Of a DNA stretch of 64,000 bases, positions 1 to 8,580 are shown piece after piece. The first letter of the stretch is position 1. Every line of letters starts with the position of its first letter. Below the pieces are notes generated by a model that did not search any database, had not been told where the DNA came from, and saw only the letters and a program-made list of their open reading frames with translations. Source of the stretch: Mesorhizobium caraganae (lineage in GTDB: Bacteria > Pseudomonadota > Alphaproteobacteria > Rhizobiales > Rhizobiaceae); NCBI RefSeq assembly GCF_016836705.1, contig NZ_JAFCGY010000023.1, forward strand, positions 29,421 to 93,420, in the 5' to 3' direction. The position numbers and the translations under genes are program-made.

Positions 1-1
1 G

Positions 2-2908
2 GCGACGTCGACCTCGACCGGTGCGGCCTCGATCACGCTGTCCTTCACCACCGCGGCCGATCCCGATACCGCGCAGGTGCAGACGCAGAACAAGCTGCAG
101 CTGGTGCAGTCGCAGCTGCCTCAAGTGGTGCAGAGCAACGGCATCACTGTCTCCAAATCCTCGACCGGCTTCCTGATGGTCATCGGCTTCGTCTCCAGCG
201 ACGGCAAGATGAACTCGACCGATCTCGCCGACTATGTCGACTCCACCATCAACGACACGCTGAAGCGTGTCGCGGGTGTAGGCTCGACGCAGCTTTTCGG
301 GTCCGGCTATGCCATGCGCATCTGGCTCGACCCCGACCAGCTCGCCAAATACGCCCTGATGCCAAGCGACGTGGCCGCCGCGATCGAGGCGCAGAATACG
401 CAGGTGTCGGCCGGGCAGCTCGGCGGCCTGCCGCAACGCAAGGGCCAGCAGCTCAATGCAACGGTAACCGCCAAGAGCCGGCTGCAGACCGCCGAACAGT
501 TCCGCAACATCATTCTGAAGAGCCAGACCGACGGCTCGCTGGTCCGCCTCAACGATGTCGCCACCGTCGCGCTCGGCGCCGAAAGCTATACGACGCAAGC
601 CAATTACAACGGCAAGCCGGCAGCCGGCGTCGCCATCAATCTGGCGACCGGGGCCAACGCCATCAGCACGGCGGAAGCGGTGCGTTCGACGATCAACCGG
701 CTGAGTTCGACCTTCCCGCAAGGCGTCGAGGTCGTCTATCCCTACGACACCTCCCCCTTCGTCCGGCTGTCCATCGAGGAGGTGGTGAAGACGCTGCTCG
801 AGGCGATCGTGCTCGTCTTCCTGGTGATGTTCGTTTTCCTGCAGAATCTGCGCGCCACCATCATCCCGACCATCGCCGTGCCGGTCGTGCTGCTCGGCAC
901 GTTCGGCGTGCTGTCTTTCTTCGGTTATTCGATCAACACCCTGACCATGTTCGCCATGGTGCTGGCCATCGGCCTGCTCGTCGACGACGCTATCGTCGTG
1001 GTCGAGAATGTCGAGCGCGTCATGCAGGAGGAAGACCTGTCGCCGAAAGAGGCGACGCGCAAATCGATGAACGAGATCACCGGCGCGCTGGTCGGCATCG
1101 CCACCGTGCTCTCGGCGGTGTTCGTGCCGATGGCTTTCTTCGGCGGCTCGACCGGTATCATCTACCGGCAGTTCTCGGTGACCATCGTCTCGGCGATGAT
1201 CCTGTCCGTACTGGTCGCACTTGTGCTGACGCCGGCACTCTGCGCCACCATCCTGCGGCGGCCCAAGGACCATGCGACACAGACCGGTCCGTTCGGCTGG
1301 TTCAACCGCGTCTTCGACCGCGGCACGACGGCCTATCGTGACGGCTCGCACGGCATCATCAACCGCTCCTGGCGTTTCCTCGCCGTCTTCCTCGCCATCG
1401 TCATCGCCATGGGCTGGATGTTTGCCCGGCTGCCGAGCTCCTTCCTGCCGGAAGAGGACCAGGGCATCCTGATCACCAGCGTGCAATTGCCGGTCGGAGC
1501 GACGCAGGACCGCACGGAGCGCGTGCTGAAGCAGGTCACCGACCACTATCTCAACGACGAAAAGGACGCGGTCGCAGGGGTGTTCACCGCTTCCGGCTTC
1601 GGTTTTGGCGGCGCCGGGCAGAATGTCGGCATTGCTTTCGTGCCGCTGAAGGAGTTCAGCCAGCGCTCATCGCCGGCCTTGTCGGCGCAAGCGGTCGCCG
1701 GCCGCGCCATGGGCGCCTTCCGCAAGATCAGGGACGCGCAGGTCTTTGCGCTGGCGCCGCCCGCCATCCAGGGTTTTGGCAACACCAACGGCTTCGATTT
1801 CTACCTGCAGGACGTCAATGGCGCCGGCCATGATGCCCTGATCCAGACGCGAAACCAGCTTCTTGGTCTTGCCGCACAGAGCAAGATGCTCACCGCCACG
1901 AGGCCCAACGGCCAAGAAGACCAGCCGCAATTCTCGGTCGACATCGACCAGGAGAAAGCCAGCGCGCTTGGCGTCAACCTCGCCGACATCAACAACACGC
2001 TGTCAGCCGCATGGGGCAGCGATTACGTCAACGATTTCATCGATCGCGGACGGGTCAAGCCGGTCTATTTGCAGTCGGACCCGAACTTTCGCATGCAGCC
2101 TGAAGATCTGGACAAATGGCAGGTCCGCAATTCCGGCGGCGCCATGGTGCCGTTCTCCTCCTTCGCCTCCAGCCACTGGACATTCGGCTCGCCTCGGCTC
2201 GAACGCTACAATGGCTCGGCCGCGGTCGAGATCCAGGGCGCCGCGGCCGCCGGTATCAGCTCGGGCGCCGCCATGGACGAGATCGATAAACTCGTGGCGC
2301 AGCTGCCGCCCGGCTACTCCCATGAATGGACCGGGTTGTCGCACCAGGAGCGGCTTTCCGGCAACCAGGCGCTGTCGCTCTATGCGATCTCGGCACTGGT
2401 CGTGTTCCTGTGCCTGGCAGCACTCTATGAGAGCTGGTCGATACCATTCGCGGTCATGCTGTCGGTGCCGATCGGCATCTTCGGCGCGCTGCTTGCGGCA
2501 AGCCTGTTCGGCCAGACCAACGACGTCTATTTCAAGGTCGGCCTGCTGACCACGATCGGCCTCGCCGCCAAGAACGCCATCCTCATCGTCGAGTTCGCCA
2601 TCGAGCGACAGACGGCCGGCATGGGCCTCGTCGAGGCGACGCTGGAGGCAGCGCGACAACGATTGCGGCCGATCCTGATGACATCGCTGGCTTTCATCCT
2701 CGGCGTCACGCCGCTGGCGATCGCCAACGGCGCCGGCTCAGGCGCGCAGAACTCCGTCGGCATCGGCGTCATGGGCGGCATGATCGCGGCGACGGTGATC
2801 GGCGTGTTCCTGGTGCCGCTGCTGTTCGTCACGGTGCGGCGCATCTTCAAGGGCAAGGTGGCTAAACAGGAAACGGGCGAGACGCCAGCAGCAGCCAACC
2901 AGCAATAA
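2..2908 (+). CDS. RND multidrug efflux permease, 5'-truncated by window start
   Basis: Inner-membrane proton-driven efflux pump of the HAE1 (AcrB/MexB) family. The frame is open from base 2. Its first residues (STGAASITLSF) match the porter-domain strand that lies roughly 90 residues into AcrB, so the start codon and first helix lie upstream of the window. The proton-relay aspartates are present in GLLVDDAIVVVENV (about base 985) and the relay lysine in AAKNAILIVEFA (about base 2575). The second half repeats the helix bundle, as expected. The outer-membrane partner follows 11 bp downstream, so the two form an efflux operon. The periplasmic adaptor presumably lies upstream, out of view. Substrate cannot be read from the sequence. 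Confidence 0.95.
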   Translation, partial: ATSTSTGAASITLSFTTAADPDTAQVQTQNKLQLVQSQLPQVVQSNGITVSKSSTGFLMVIGFVSSDGKMNSTDLADYVDSTINDTLKRVAGVGSTQLFGSGYAMRIWLDPDQLAKYALMPSDVAAAIEAQNTQVSAGQLGGLPQRKGQQLNATVTAKSRLQTAEQFRNIILKSQTDGSLVRLNDVATVALGAESYTTQANYNGKPAAGVAINLATGANAISTAEAVRSTINRLSSTFPQGVEVVYPYDTSPFVRLSIEEVVKTLLEAIVLVFLVMFVFLQNLRATIIPTIAVPVVLLGTFGVLSFFGYSINTLTMFAMVLAIGLLVDDAIVVVENVERVMQEEDLSPKEATRKSMNEITGALVGIATVLSAVFVPMAFFGGSTGIIYRQFSVTIVSAMILSVLVALVLTPALCATILRRPKDHATQTGPFGWFNRVFDRGTTAYRDGSHGIINRSWRFLAVFLAIVIAMGWMFARLPSSFLPEEDQGILITSVQLPVGATQDRTERVLKQVTDHYLNDEKDAVAGVFTASGFGFGGAGQNVGIAFVPLKEFSQRSSPALSAQAVAGRAMGAFRKIRDAQVFALAPPAIQGFGNTNGFDFYLQDVNGAGHDALIQTRNQLLGLAAQSKMLTATRPNGQEDQPQFSVDIDQEKASALGVNLADINNTLSAAWGSDYVNDFIDRGRVKPVYLQSDPNFRMQPEDLDKWQVRNSGGAMVPFSSFASSHWTFGSPRLERYNGSAAVEIQGAAAAGISSGAAMDEIDKLVAQLPPGYSHEWTGLSHQERLSGNQALSLYAISALVVFLCLAALYESWSIPFAVMLSVPIGIFGALLAASLFGQTNDVYFKVGLLTTIGLAAKNAILIVEFAIERQTAGMGLVEATLEAARQRLRPILMTSLAFILGVTPLAIANGAGSGAQNSVGIGVMGGMIAATVIGVFLVPLLFVTVRRIFKGKVAKQETGETPAAANQQ

Positions 2909-2919
2909 GGGTATTTCGT

Positions 2920-4422
2920 ATGACAGGTTTTGAACGTGGCCGTCCCGCCGCGAGGCGGACGCTTTTGCCTATGCTTGCCGTTGTCCTGCTTTCGGGCTGC
3001 GTCGTCGGCCCGGACTATGAGAAGCCGCTTCTGGCGATGCCGGCAAGCTGGAGCGACCAGAAGACGGCTTCAATAGCCAGGCCGCCGCAACTGTCGCAAT
3101 GGTGGCAGCGCCTACGCGATCCCCAGTTGAACACGCTTGTCGACGAGGCGGTTGCCGGCAATCTGGACGTCGCCACCGCCAAGGCCAAGATTCGCCAGGC
3201 GCGCGCCAGCTACCGCCAAAGCGCCGGAGCCTTATTCCCCACGGCCGACGGTTCCGGCTCGGCCAGCCGCAGCAAGACCGCCGCAACCACGGAAGGCGGG
3301 AGCGCCGGCGATGCCTACAGCTATTACCAGGCCGGCTTCGACGCCAGTTGGGAGCTCGACCTGTTCGGCGCCAACCGCAGGAGCGTCGAAGCCGCGCGCT
3401 ATGGCGTGGACGCTTCCGAGCAGGAGCTGCGCTCGACGCTGCTGACCCTGGTCGGCGACGTTGCCTCCTATTATGCGCAGGCCCGCGGCTTCCAGGCACG
3501 CATCCAGCTGGCACGCCGCACGGCCGCATCGCAGCAGCAGACCGCGACGCTGACCCGCACCATGCTTTTGGCCGGCACGGCGACGGCGGCCGACGTCGCC
3601 AAGGCCCAGGGGCAGGCAAACGCCACTGCGGCCGATGTTCCCTCGCTCGAGGCCAGTTACGCCCAAGCCGTACACCGGCTTTCCGTGCTCACCGGCCGCC
3701 CGCCGGCGGCGCTGAACGAGCGGCTGAAGCGCGGCGCGCCGATCCCGACGCCGCGCCTGCCGCTGCCGACCGGTATTCCGGCCGACATCCTGCTGACTCG
3801 GCCGGACGTGCGCATGGCCGAGCGGCAATATGCCCAATACACCGCCAAGGTCGGCCAGGCCGAGGCGGCCCGTTATCCCGCGGTCAGCCTGACCGGCAAT
3901 ATCGACACCTCGGCTTTCAGGGTCGGCGACCTCGGCAAGAATTCCACCATCGGCTGGTCGTTCGGGCCGACGCTCAGCGTGCCGATTTTCAATGCCGGGC
4001 AGCTGAAGGCGGCGGCCGACGTCGCCAGGGCCGAGCGCGATCAGTATTTCATCGCCTACAAGACGTCCGTACTGTCGGCGCTCGAAGATGTCGAAAACGC
4101 CATCGTCGCGCTGCACCAGGAGCGCATCAGGAACAGCAAGCTTGCGGCTTCGGTGAAATCCTATGGCGAGGCGGCAAATCTCGAGCGCACGCTGTTCAAA
4201 TCAGGGGAAGCCGGCCTTCTCGACGTGCTGGACGCCGAGCGTTCGCTCTATTCGGCCGAGGACGATCTGCTGCAAAGCCGCATCGCCATCGCTACCGACT
4301 ATGTCGCGCTCAACAAGGCGCTCGGCGGTGGCTGGGACGGCACGATCGACAGCGCCAAGCCCGAGATCGTCGACGCCAAGACCGGTCCACGGCTGGCGTC
4401 GTCGGTGCCCGCCACGCAATGA
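2920..4422 (+). CDS. RND efflux outer-membrane factor lipoprotein (NodT/OprM family)
   Basis: 500-residue outer-membrane channel of a tripartite efflux pump. The N-terminus has a basic stretch, a hydrophobic segment and a lipobox (LLSGC at about residues 23-27), followed by VGPDYEKP, the usual start of mature OprM/NodT proteins. Two OEP repeat regions rich in Ala and Gln coiled-coil heptads follow. An AAGG-type ribosome site (AAGGG) lies 8 nt before the ATG, and the gene is 11 bp after the permease. Together they form a pump operon. NodT homologues were first noted beside nod genes, but nothing here points to nodulation. Confidence 0.95.
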   Translation: MTGFERGRPAARRTLLPMLAVVLLSGCVVGPDYEKPLLAMPASWSDQKTASIARPPQLSQWWQRLRDPQLNTLVDEAVAGNLDVATAKAKIRQARASYRQSAGALFPTADGSGSASRSKTAATTEGGSAGDAYSYYQAGFDASWELDLFGANRRSVEAARYGVDASEQELRSTLLTLVGDVASYYAQARGFQARIQLARRTAASQQQTATLTRTMLLAGTATAADVAKAQGQANATAADVPSLEASYAQAVHRLSVLTGRPPAALNERLKRGAPIPTPRLPLPTGIPADILLTRPDVRMAERQYAQYTAKVGQAEAARYPAVSLTGNIDTSAFRVGDLGKNSTIGWSFGPTLSVPIFNAGQLKAAADVARAERDQYFIAYKTSVLSALEDVENAIVALHQERIRNSKLAASVKSYGEAANLERTLFKSGEAGLLDVLDAERSLYSAEDDLLQSRIAIATDYVALNKALGGGWDGTIDSAKPEIVDAKTGPRLASSVPATQ

Positions 4423-4445
4423 TGAGCGTGTCAGTGTGCTTCTAC

Positions 4446-4733
4446 TTAGAGCCGGGTGCGCGTCTGGCGCTGCCCCGGTGCGGCATCATTCGCCTTGAAA
4501 TGCATCTCGTTCTGGACGGCGGCAAAAAACCGGCGGACATCGTTGGCGGCCGAAGCCGCGTCGCTGCCGGCGGCGATCGCCTTGTCGAGCAGTTCGCGCG
4601 CCGTGGCCTTCCAGAAGGAATTGGCCGTGTCGCCATGCAGCCTGCCCAGCCTGGCCGCCACCTCGCGCACCAGCATGGTTTGCCGGTCTAGCGGAAAGGC
4701 GCGCACATTTGCTGAGGACATATTCTGCACCAT
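4446..4733 (-). CDS. small conserved-type hypothetical protein
   Basis: About 95 residues (91 if translation starts at the second ATG at 4721). I do not recognise a characterised family. The N-terminus (NVRAFPLDRQTMLVREVA) resembles the AFPL-R...R opening of small rhizobial DUF6074-type proteins, but the rest is not a clear match. It is soluble, largely alpha-helical by composition, with no signal peptide or membrane segment. Neither start has a convincing ribosome site. It converges with the efflux operon, leaving 23 bp between stop codons, and sits downstream of a DUF982 gene on the same strand. The protein reads as a plausible domain rather than frame noise, but function is unknown. Confidence 0.55.
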   Translation of the reverse strand: MVQNMSSANVRAFPLDRQTMLVREVAARLGRLHGDTANSFWKATARELLDKAIAAGSDAASAANDVRRFFAAVQNEMHFKANDAAPGQRQTRTRL

Positions 4734-4868
4734 GACACTGACGCAACGAATCAGACGCTGCTCTATGGCGTCATGCCTAGCTGTGAAGTCGGAAACGGAA
4801 CCTTAACGGCGCGGAGTCCGCGTCGATCCGAGCGAGTCGGGTGGTCGGCCTCCGGATCAAAAAAGGCT

Positions 4869-5168
4869 TTAGATTCGCAGGCCCCTCGCCTCGCCGCCGC
4901 TGCGCTTGGCCGTAATCATCATGTCCCTGGCCAGCAGGCCGCTGACGCGGCAGAACGCCATGAACGCACGGCAGGCGTCCTCGGTCTTGACGACATCCAC
5001 CGTGGCGCCGAAGCAAGCGTTGAACGCCGCCTCATAGACCTTGCCCTGTCGCTTCTTTGGCCACTCATGCAGGACATCCAGCGCCTGTTCGACGCTGTAA
5101 ATCTCCTCTACCGGCAGCCCGGGCGCGGGCGCGATGCGCACCGGCACCTCGAATTGCAATCTGTCCAT
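4869..5168 (-). CDS. DUF982 domain-containing protein
   Basis: 99-residue protein of the DUF982 family, common in multiple copies in rhizobia and of unknown function. Family features seen: a conserved W-P pair in LHEWPKKRQGKVYEAAF, then a small-residue/cysteine stretch (ACFGATVDV) and a C-terminal AFMAFCRVSGLL segment. The ATG at 5168 is preferred over the in-frame TTG at 5174, because GGGAGA lies about 8 nt upstream of it. The gene stands alone. A palindromic hairpin at 5276-5307 lies in its leader region. Confidence 0.8.
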   Translation of the reverse strand: MDRLQFEVPVRIAPAPGLPVEEIYSVEQALDVLHEWPKKRQGKVYEAAFNACFGATVDVVKTEDACRAFMAFCRVSGLLARDMMITAKRSGGEARGLRI

Positions 5169-5275
5169 TTCCAAGTCTCCCGAACTGGTGTCGCCACAAC
5201 GCCGTTCGTCGTCAAAAGTTGCTTTGACCTGATGTCGCGCAAGAATGTGTCGTCACTGCGGTCGCAGCTTTCGGG

Positions 5276-5313
5276 CGTTAAAGCGCGCCCAGGCGCGCAC
5301 TTTAACGCTTTGT
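5276..5313. repeat. long palindromic hairpin with T-run
   Basis: Inverted repeat with left arm CGTTAAAGCGCGC at 5276-5288 and right arm at 5293-5307, differing by one bulged base. It is followed on the plus strand by TTTGTTTTT, which looks like a Rho-independent terminator. No plus-strand gene ends here, so it may instead be a structured element in the DUF982 leader or a boundary after the 5365-5679 gene. Confidence 0.5.
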
Positions 5314-5364
5314 TTTTAAGCAATTCCCGATGGAAACCGCTGCACTCGTTCCTGGAATTTGTTG

Positions 5365-5679
5365 CTATTGGTTGGCCGGATCGGTCTCGGCCTCACAGGC
5401 CATGCGCACGGGTATGAAGAGCACATAGGCCGATGGCAGAGCAAAGATGGCGGCAAGAACCAGTGTTGCGGTTCCCGCCATGCCGAGCGTCTCGGCGATC
5501 GCCCAATAGACCGCGCCGATGCAGATGAGCACCTGCACCGAAAGAAACAAGGCGGCCGAGACCGGCCGCGGGCGCCGCCCTCCGTTTAGCAGCAACGCCA
5601 TCAGGCCCGAGCAGGTCGCCCTGATCGGCGTCACGACTGGTTTTGCGGGCTTGAACGCGATGGGACGGCAAGATCTCAT
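5365..5679 (-). CDS. small two-helix membrane protein, unknown function
   Basis: 104 residues. It has a basic N-terminus (about residues 1-40, with GGRRPRP), then two hydrophobic helices at about residues 43-64 and 67-90, and a short acidic tail. No recognised motif. The ATG at 5679 is in frame with a weak upstream site (GTGGAAA). It lies upstream of the DUF982 gene on the same strand, separated by about 200 bp that include a strong hairpin, so they are probably separate transcripts. It is divergent from methionine aminopeptidase. Confidence 0.5.
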   Translation of the reverse strand: MRSCRPIAFKPAKPVVTPIRATCSGLMALLLNGGRRPRPVSAALFLSVQVLICIGAVYWAIAETLGMAGTATLVLAAIFALPSAYVLFIPVRMACEAETDPANQ

Positions 5680-5895
5680 GATATTTCCACCGGCCTAGCC
5701 GACTGAGTCCAAAAAGGAAAGCGTCGGCCCCCCAGGCAGAACAAAGCACGAGACAGCGCCGCAAGTGATGAATATCGCTGGCGCGAGCCCCTCGCCGGCA
5801 GTTCTTCCTTGAACCTTGCGGCTTCCAGTGCCAAATCTGGGAAGATTTTCGAACGGGCTGATATGCATCGCCCGCTTACAGACAAAACGGACACT

Positions 5896-6723
5896 ATGGT
5901 CACCTATCTCGACGCCGCCACGGCACCCCTCAGAAACACCGGCCAGATCCGCCTCTACGGCGAGGAAGGCTTTGCGGGAATGCGCAAGGCCTGCGATCTC
6001 ACCGCGCGCTGCCTCGACGAGCTGGTGCCTATGGTCCAGCCGGGCGTCACCACCGAGACAATCGACCGTTTCGTTTTCGAATACGGGATGGACCATGGCG
6101 CGCTGCCGGCGACGCTCAATTATCGCGGCTACACCAAATCGTCCTGCACCTCGATCAATCATGTCGTCTGCCACGGCATTCCCGACAACAAGCCGTTGAA
6201 GGATGGCGACATCGTCAACATCGATGTCACCTACATACTCGATGGCTGGCACGGCGATTCCTCGCGCATGTATCCGGTCGGCACCATCAAGCGCGCCGCC
6301 GAGCGTCTGCTCGAAGTCACCCATGAATGCCTGATGCGCGGCATCGCGGCGGTCCGGCCCGGCGCCCGTACCGGCGCCATCGGCGCTGCCATCCAGACCT
6401 ATGCCGAAGCCGAGCGCTGCTCGGTGGTGCGCGATTTCTGCGGCCACGGCGTCGGCCAGCTGTTTCATGACGCGCCCAACATCCTGCACTACGGCACGTC
6501 AAGCGAAGGCGTCGAGATGCGGCCGGGCATGATCTTTACCATCGAGCCGATGATCAATCTTGGCCGCCCGCATGTGAAAGTGCTGTCGGACGGCTGGACG
6601 GCGGTGACGCGCGACCGCTCGCTATCGGCGCAGTACGAACACACGATCGGCGTCACCGAGACTGGCTGCGAGATCTTTACGCTGTCGCCAAACAAGCTCG
6701 ACCGCCCCGGCCTGCCGGCCTGA
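5896..6723 (+). CDS. map: methionine aminopeptidase, type I
   Basis: Removes the N-terminal methionine from nascent proteins in the cytosol. About 275 residues from the ATG at 5896. Another ATG at 5863 would add 11 residues (MHRPLTDKTDT) and cannot be excluded, since neither has a strong ribosome site. All metal ligands of the type I enzyme are visible in order: His in NHVVCHGIP, Asp in VNIDVTY, Asp in WHGDSSRMY, His in CGHGVGQLFH, Glu in FTIEPM and Glu in QYEHTIGVTE. It stands alone, divergent from a small membrane protein and convergent with a dehydrogenase. Many Rhizobiales carry more than one map paralogue. Confidence 0.93.
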   Translation: MVTYLDAATAPLRNTGQIRLYGEEGFAGMRKACDLTARCLDELVPMVQPGVTTETIDRFVFEYGMDHGALPATLNYRGYTKSSCTSINHVVCHGIPDNKPLKDGDIVNIDVTYILDGWHGDSSRMYPVGTIKRAAERLLEVTHECLMRGIAAVRPGARTGAIGAAIQTYAEAERCSVVRDFCGHGVGQLFHDAPNILHYGTSSEGVEMRPGMIFTIEPMINLGRPHVKVLSDGWTAVTRDRSLSAQYEHTIGVTETGCEIFTLSPNKLDRPGLPA

Positions 6724-6778
6724 GCGGTCGATATTTGTCGCGGCCGGTTGACGGCCCGCTAACTCACACGCCGTCGCC

Positions 6779-7681
6779 TCAGCCGACAGCAGCCGGGTGA
6801 AGCAGCTCTTCGAGGCCGATATTGCGGTAGATTTCCCGGCGCATGCGGTCGGCAACGCCGTTGACGATTTCGGCGCCGTCCTGTGACGGGTCAACATGGA
6901 CGCGGAACGGCCGCTTGCCGAACGGCATATTTACGACGCGAACGATCTCGCGCGCCACTTCCGACGGATCGGCATCGGCGGGCTCGAGGCTAGCCAGCCC
7001 CTTCAGCGCCCGATCGGCAATCCCGGCATAGGGTCCGGCCTCATATTCGGCAACGCGCACCGCATCGGACGGCTTGCCCGAATGCGCAAAATGATTGGTG
7101 CCCTTAGTGAACGCACCGGGAACCATGATGGTTGTTTCTATCCCCCACAAAGCGAGCTCGGTGGAGTAGGACACGGCCAGCGCATCCATCGCCGCCTTGG
7201 CGGCAAAGTAAGGCGCCAGGAACGGCGGGGTACCGCCGCGTGTCGAGGACGAGCCGAGCCAGACCAGCAGGCCCTTGCCTTGCCCGCGCAGATGCGGAAG
7301 CGCGGCGCGATTGACCCGCTGCGCCCCCAGAACATTGACGTCATACTGCTGGATGAACTGGTCGGGTGTGAACGCCTCGGCGGGACCGAACACCATATGA
7401 CCGGCATTGTGAACGATGACATCCAGCCGGCCCGCATCGGCGATGATGTGTGCGATACCGGCCTCGGCCGAGGCCTCCGATTGCACGTCAAGCTCAGCGG
7501 TGCGCAGATCGGCCTTGTGCTCAGTGGCCCACGCGGCGACGGCGGCGACCTGAGGCGCATTGCGCCCTGTGGTCTCGCGCATGGTGGCGTAGACCGTGTG
7601 GCCGGCTTCAGCCAGGGACCTGGCGGTCATCAGGCCGAAGCCCGAGGACGCGCCGGTGACGAGGATGACGAATTTGGACAT
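6779..7681 (-). CDS. short-chain dehydrogenase/reductase
   Basis: 300-residue classical SDR oxidoreductase. The cofactor loop GASSGFG lies at about residues 10-16, the NAG motif is in VIVHNAGHM, and the active-site tyrosine and lysine are in the Y-F-A-A-K segment (APYFAAKAAMDA). The serine is in GSSSTRGG. Substrate is unknown. The ATG at 7681 has AAGGA 8 nt upstream. It is the second gene of a two-gene unit: the upstream SDR starts at 8474 and ends 43 bp before this one. The pair is divergent from a LysR regulator, which likely controls it. Confidence 0.9.
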   Translation of the reverse strand: MSKFVILVTGASSGFGLMTARSLAEAGHTVYATMRETTGRNAPQVAAVAAWATEHKADLRTAELDVQSEASAEAGIAHIIADAGRLDVIVHNAGHMVFGPAEAFTPDQFIQQYDVNVLGAQRVNRAALPHLRGQGKGLLVWLGSSSTRGGTPPFLAPYFAAKAAMDALAVSYSTELALWGIETTIMVPGAFTKGTNHFAHSGKPSDAVRVAEYEAGPYAGIADRALKGLASLEPADADPSEVAREIVRVVNMPFGKRPFRVHVDPSQDGAEIVNGVADRMRREIYRNIGLEELLHPAAVG

Positions 7682-7724
7682 GACGATGTTCCTTGATTGA
7701 GGTTGGGTGTGCGGGGCGGCTGGA

Positions 7725-8474
7725 TCAGATGATCCCGCCATTGGCGCGCAAGGTCTGGCCATTGATCCAGGCGCCGTCCGGCCCGGCGAGGAAGGCTACG
7801 GCGTCGGCGATATCCTTGGGCTGGCCGAGACGTTCGAGTGGGGCCAATTTGGCCAGGCGATCGACGAGGTCCTGCGGCTTGCCGTCGAGGAACAGCTTGG
7901 TGGCCGTTGGCCCCGGTGCGATGGCGTTGACGGTGATGTTGCGGCCGCGCAGTTCCTTGGCCAGCACGCTGGTCATCGCTTCCACGGCAGCCTTGGTGGC
8001 GGCATAGACGCCATAGGTCGGCTGCAGCAGGCCGACGACGCTGGACGAGAAATTCACGATCCGGCCGCCGTCGCGCAGCCGCTTCGCCGCCTCGCGCAAT
8101 GTGTTGAAGGTGCCCTTGAGGTTGACGGCGATCGTGCGGTCGAACAACGCGTCGTCGCTGTCGGCGATGGTGGCGAGGTTCATGATGCCGGCATTGTTGA
8201 TCAGCACGTCGACGCCGCCGAAAGCGGTTTCGACCGTGTCGAACATGCGGGTCACCGCGGCAGCGTCCGAAATGTCTGCCTTGGCCGTCACGGCCTTGCC
8301 TCCGGCCGCTTCGATCCTGGCGACGACCGCTTCTGCCGAGGCGGCGTTGCCGGCATAGTTCACCACGACGGTGAAGCCGTCCTTGGCGAGGCGCTCGGCG
8401 ACGGCAGCGCCGATGCCGCCCGAGGCGCCGGTGACGAGGGCGATCTTGCCGGTCTGATTGATCTGGTTGGTCAT
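7725..8474 (-). CDS. short-chain dehydrogenase/reductase (FabG-like)
   Basis: 249-residue classical SDR. It has GASGGIG at about residues 16-22, the NNAG motif in VLINNAGIMN, Ser in NFSSSVVG, YAATK as the catalytic Tyr-Lys pair, and the APGPTATK segment after the sheet. Residues and length resemble FabG-type 3-oxoacyl reductases and glucose 1-dehydrogenase-like enzymes, but specificity cannot be assigned. AAGGAGA lies 7 nt before the ATG at 8474. It is the first gene of a two-SDR operon that faces a LysR gene across a 106-bp intergenic region with a LysR-type palindrome. Confidence 0.92.
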   Translation of the reverse strand: MTNQINQTGKIALVTGASGGIGAAVAERLAKDGFTVVVNYAGNAASAEAVVARIEAAGGKAVTAKADISDAAAVTRMFDTVETAFGGVDVLINNAGIMNLATIADSDDALFDRTIAVNLKGTFNTLREAAKRLRDGGRIVNFSSSVVGLLQPTYGVYAATKAAVEAMTSVLAKELRGRNITVNAIAPGPTATKLFLDGKPQDLVDRLAKLAPLERLGQPKDIADAVAFLAGPDGAWINGQTLRANGGII

Positions 8475-8534
8475 TGTCTGTCTCCTTGCTGATGCCGTTG
8501 ATCGGCTGACAGCAAGATGCGCCTTTCCGTGCTG

Positions 8535-8555
8535 CGGATAATCGGGCACTATCCG
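8535..8555. promoter_or_regulatory. candidate LysR operator between the SDR operon and lysR
   Basis: Perfect inverted repeat CGGATA-N9-TATCCG. It contains the T-N11-A core typical of LysR-type sites and lies midway between the divergent starts at 8474 and 8581. Inferred to bind the adjacent LysR protein. Confidence 0.55.
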
Positions 8556-8580
8556 ACATCATCATTCGAGATTTCGAACA

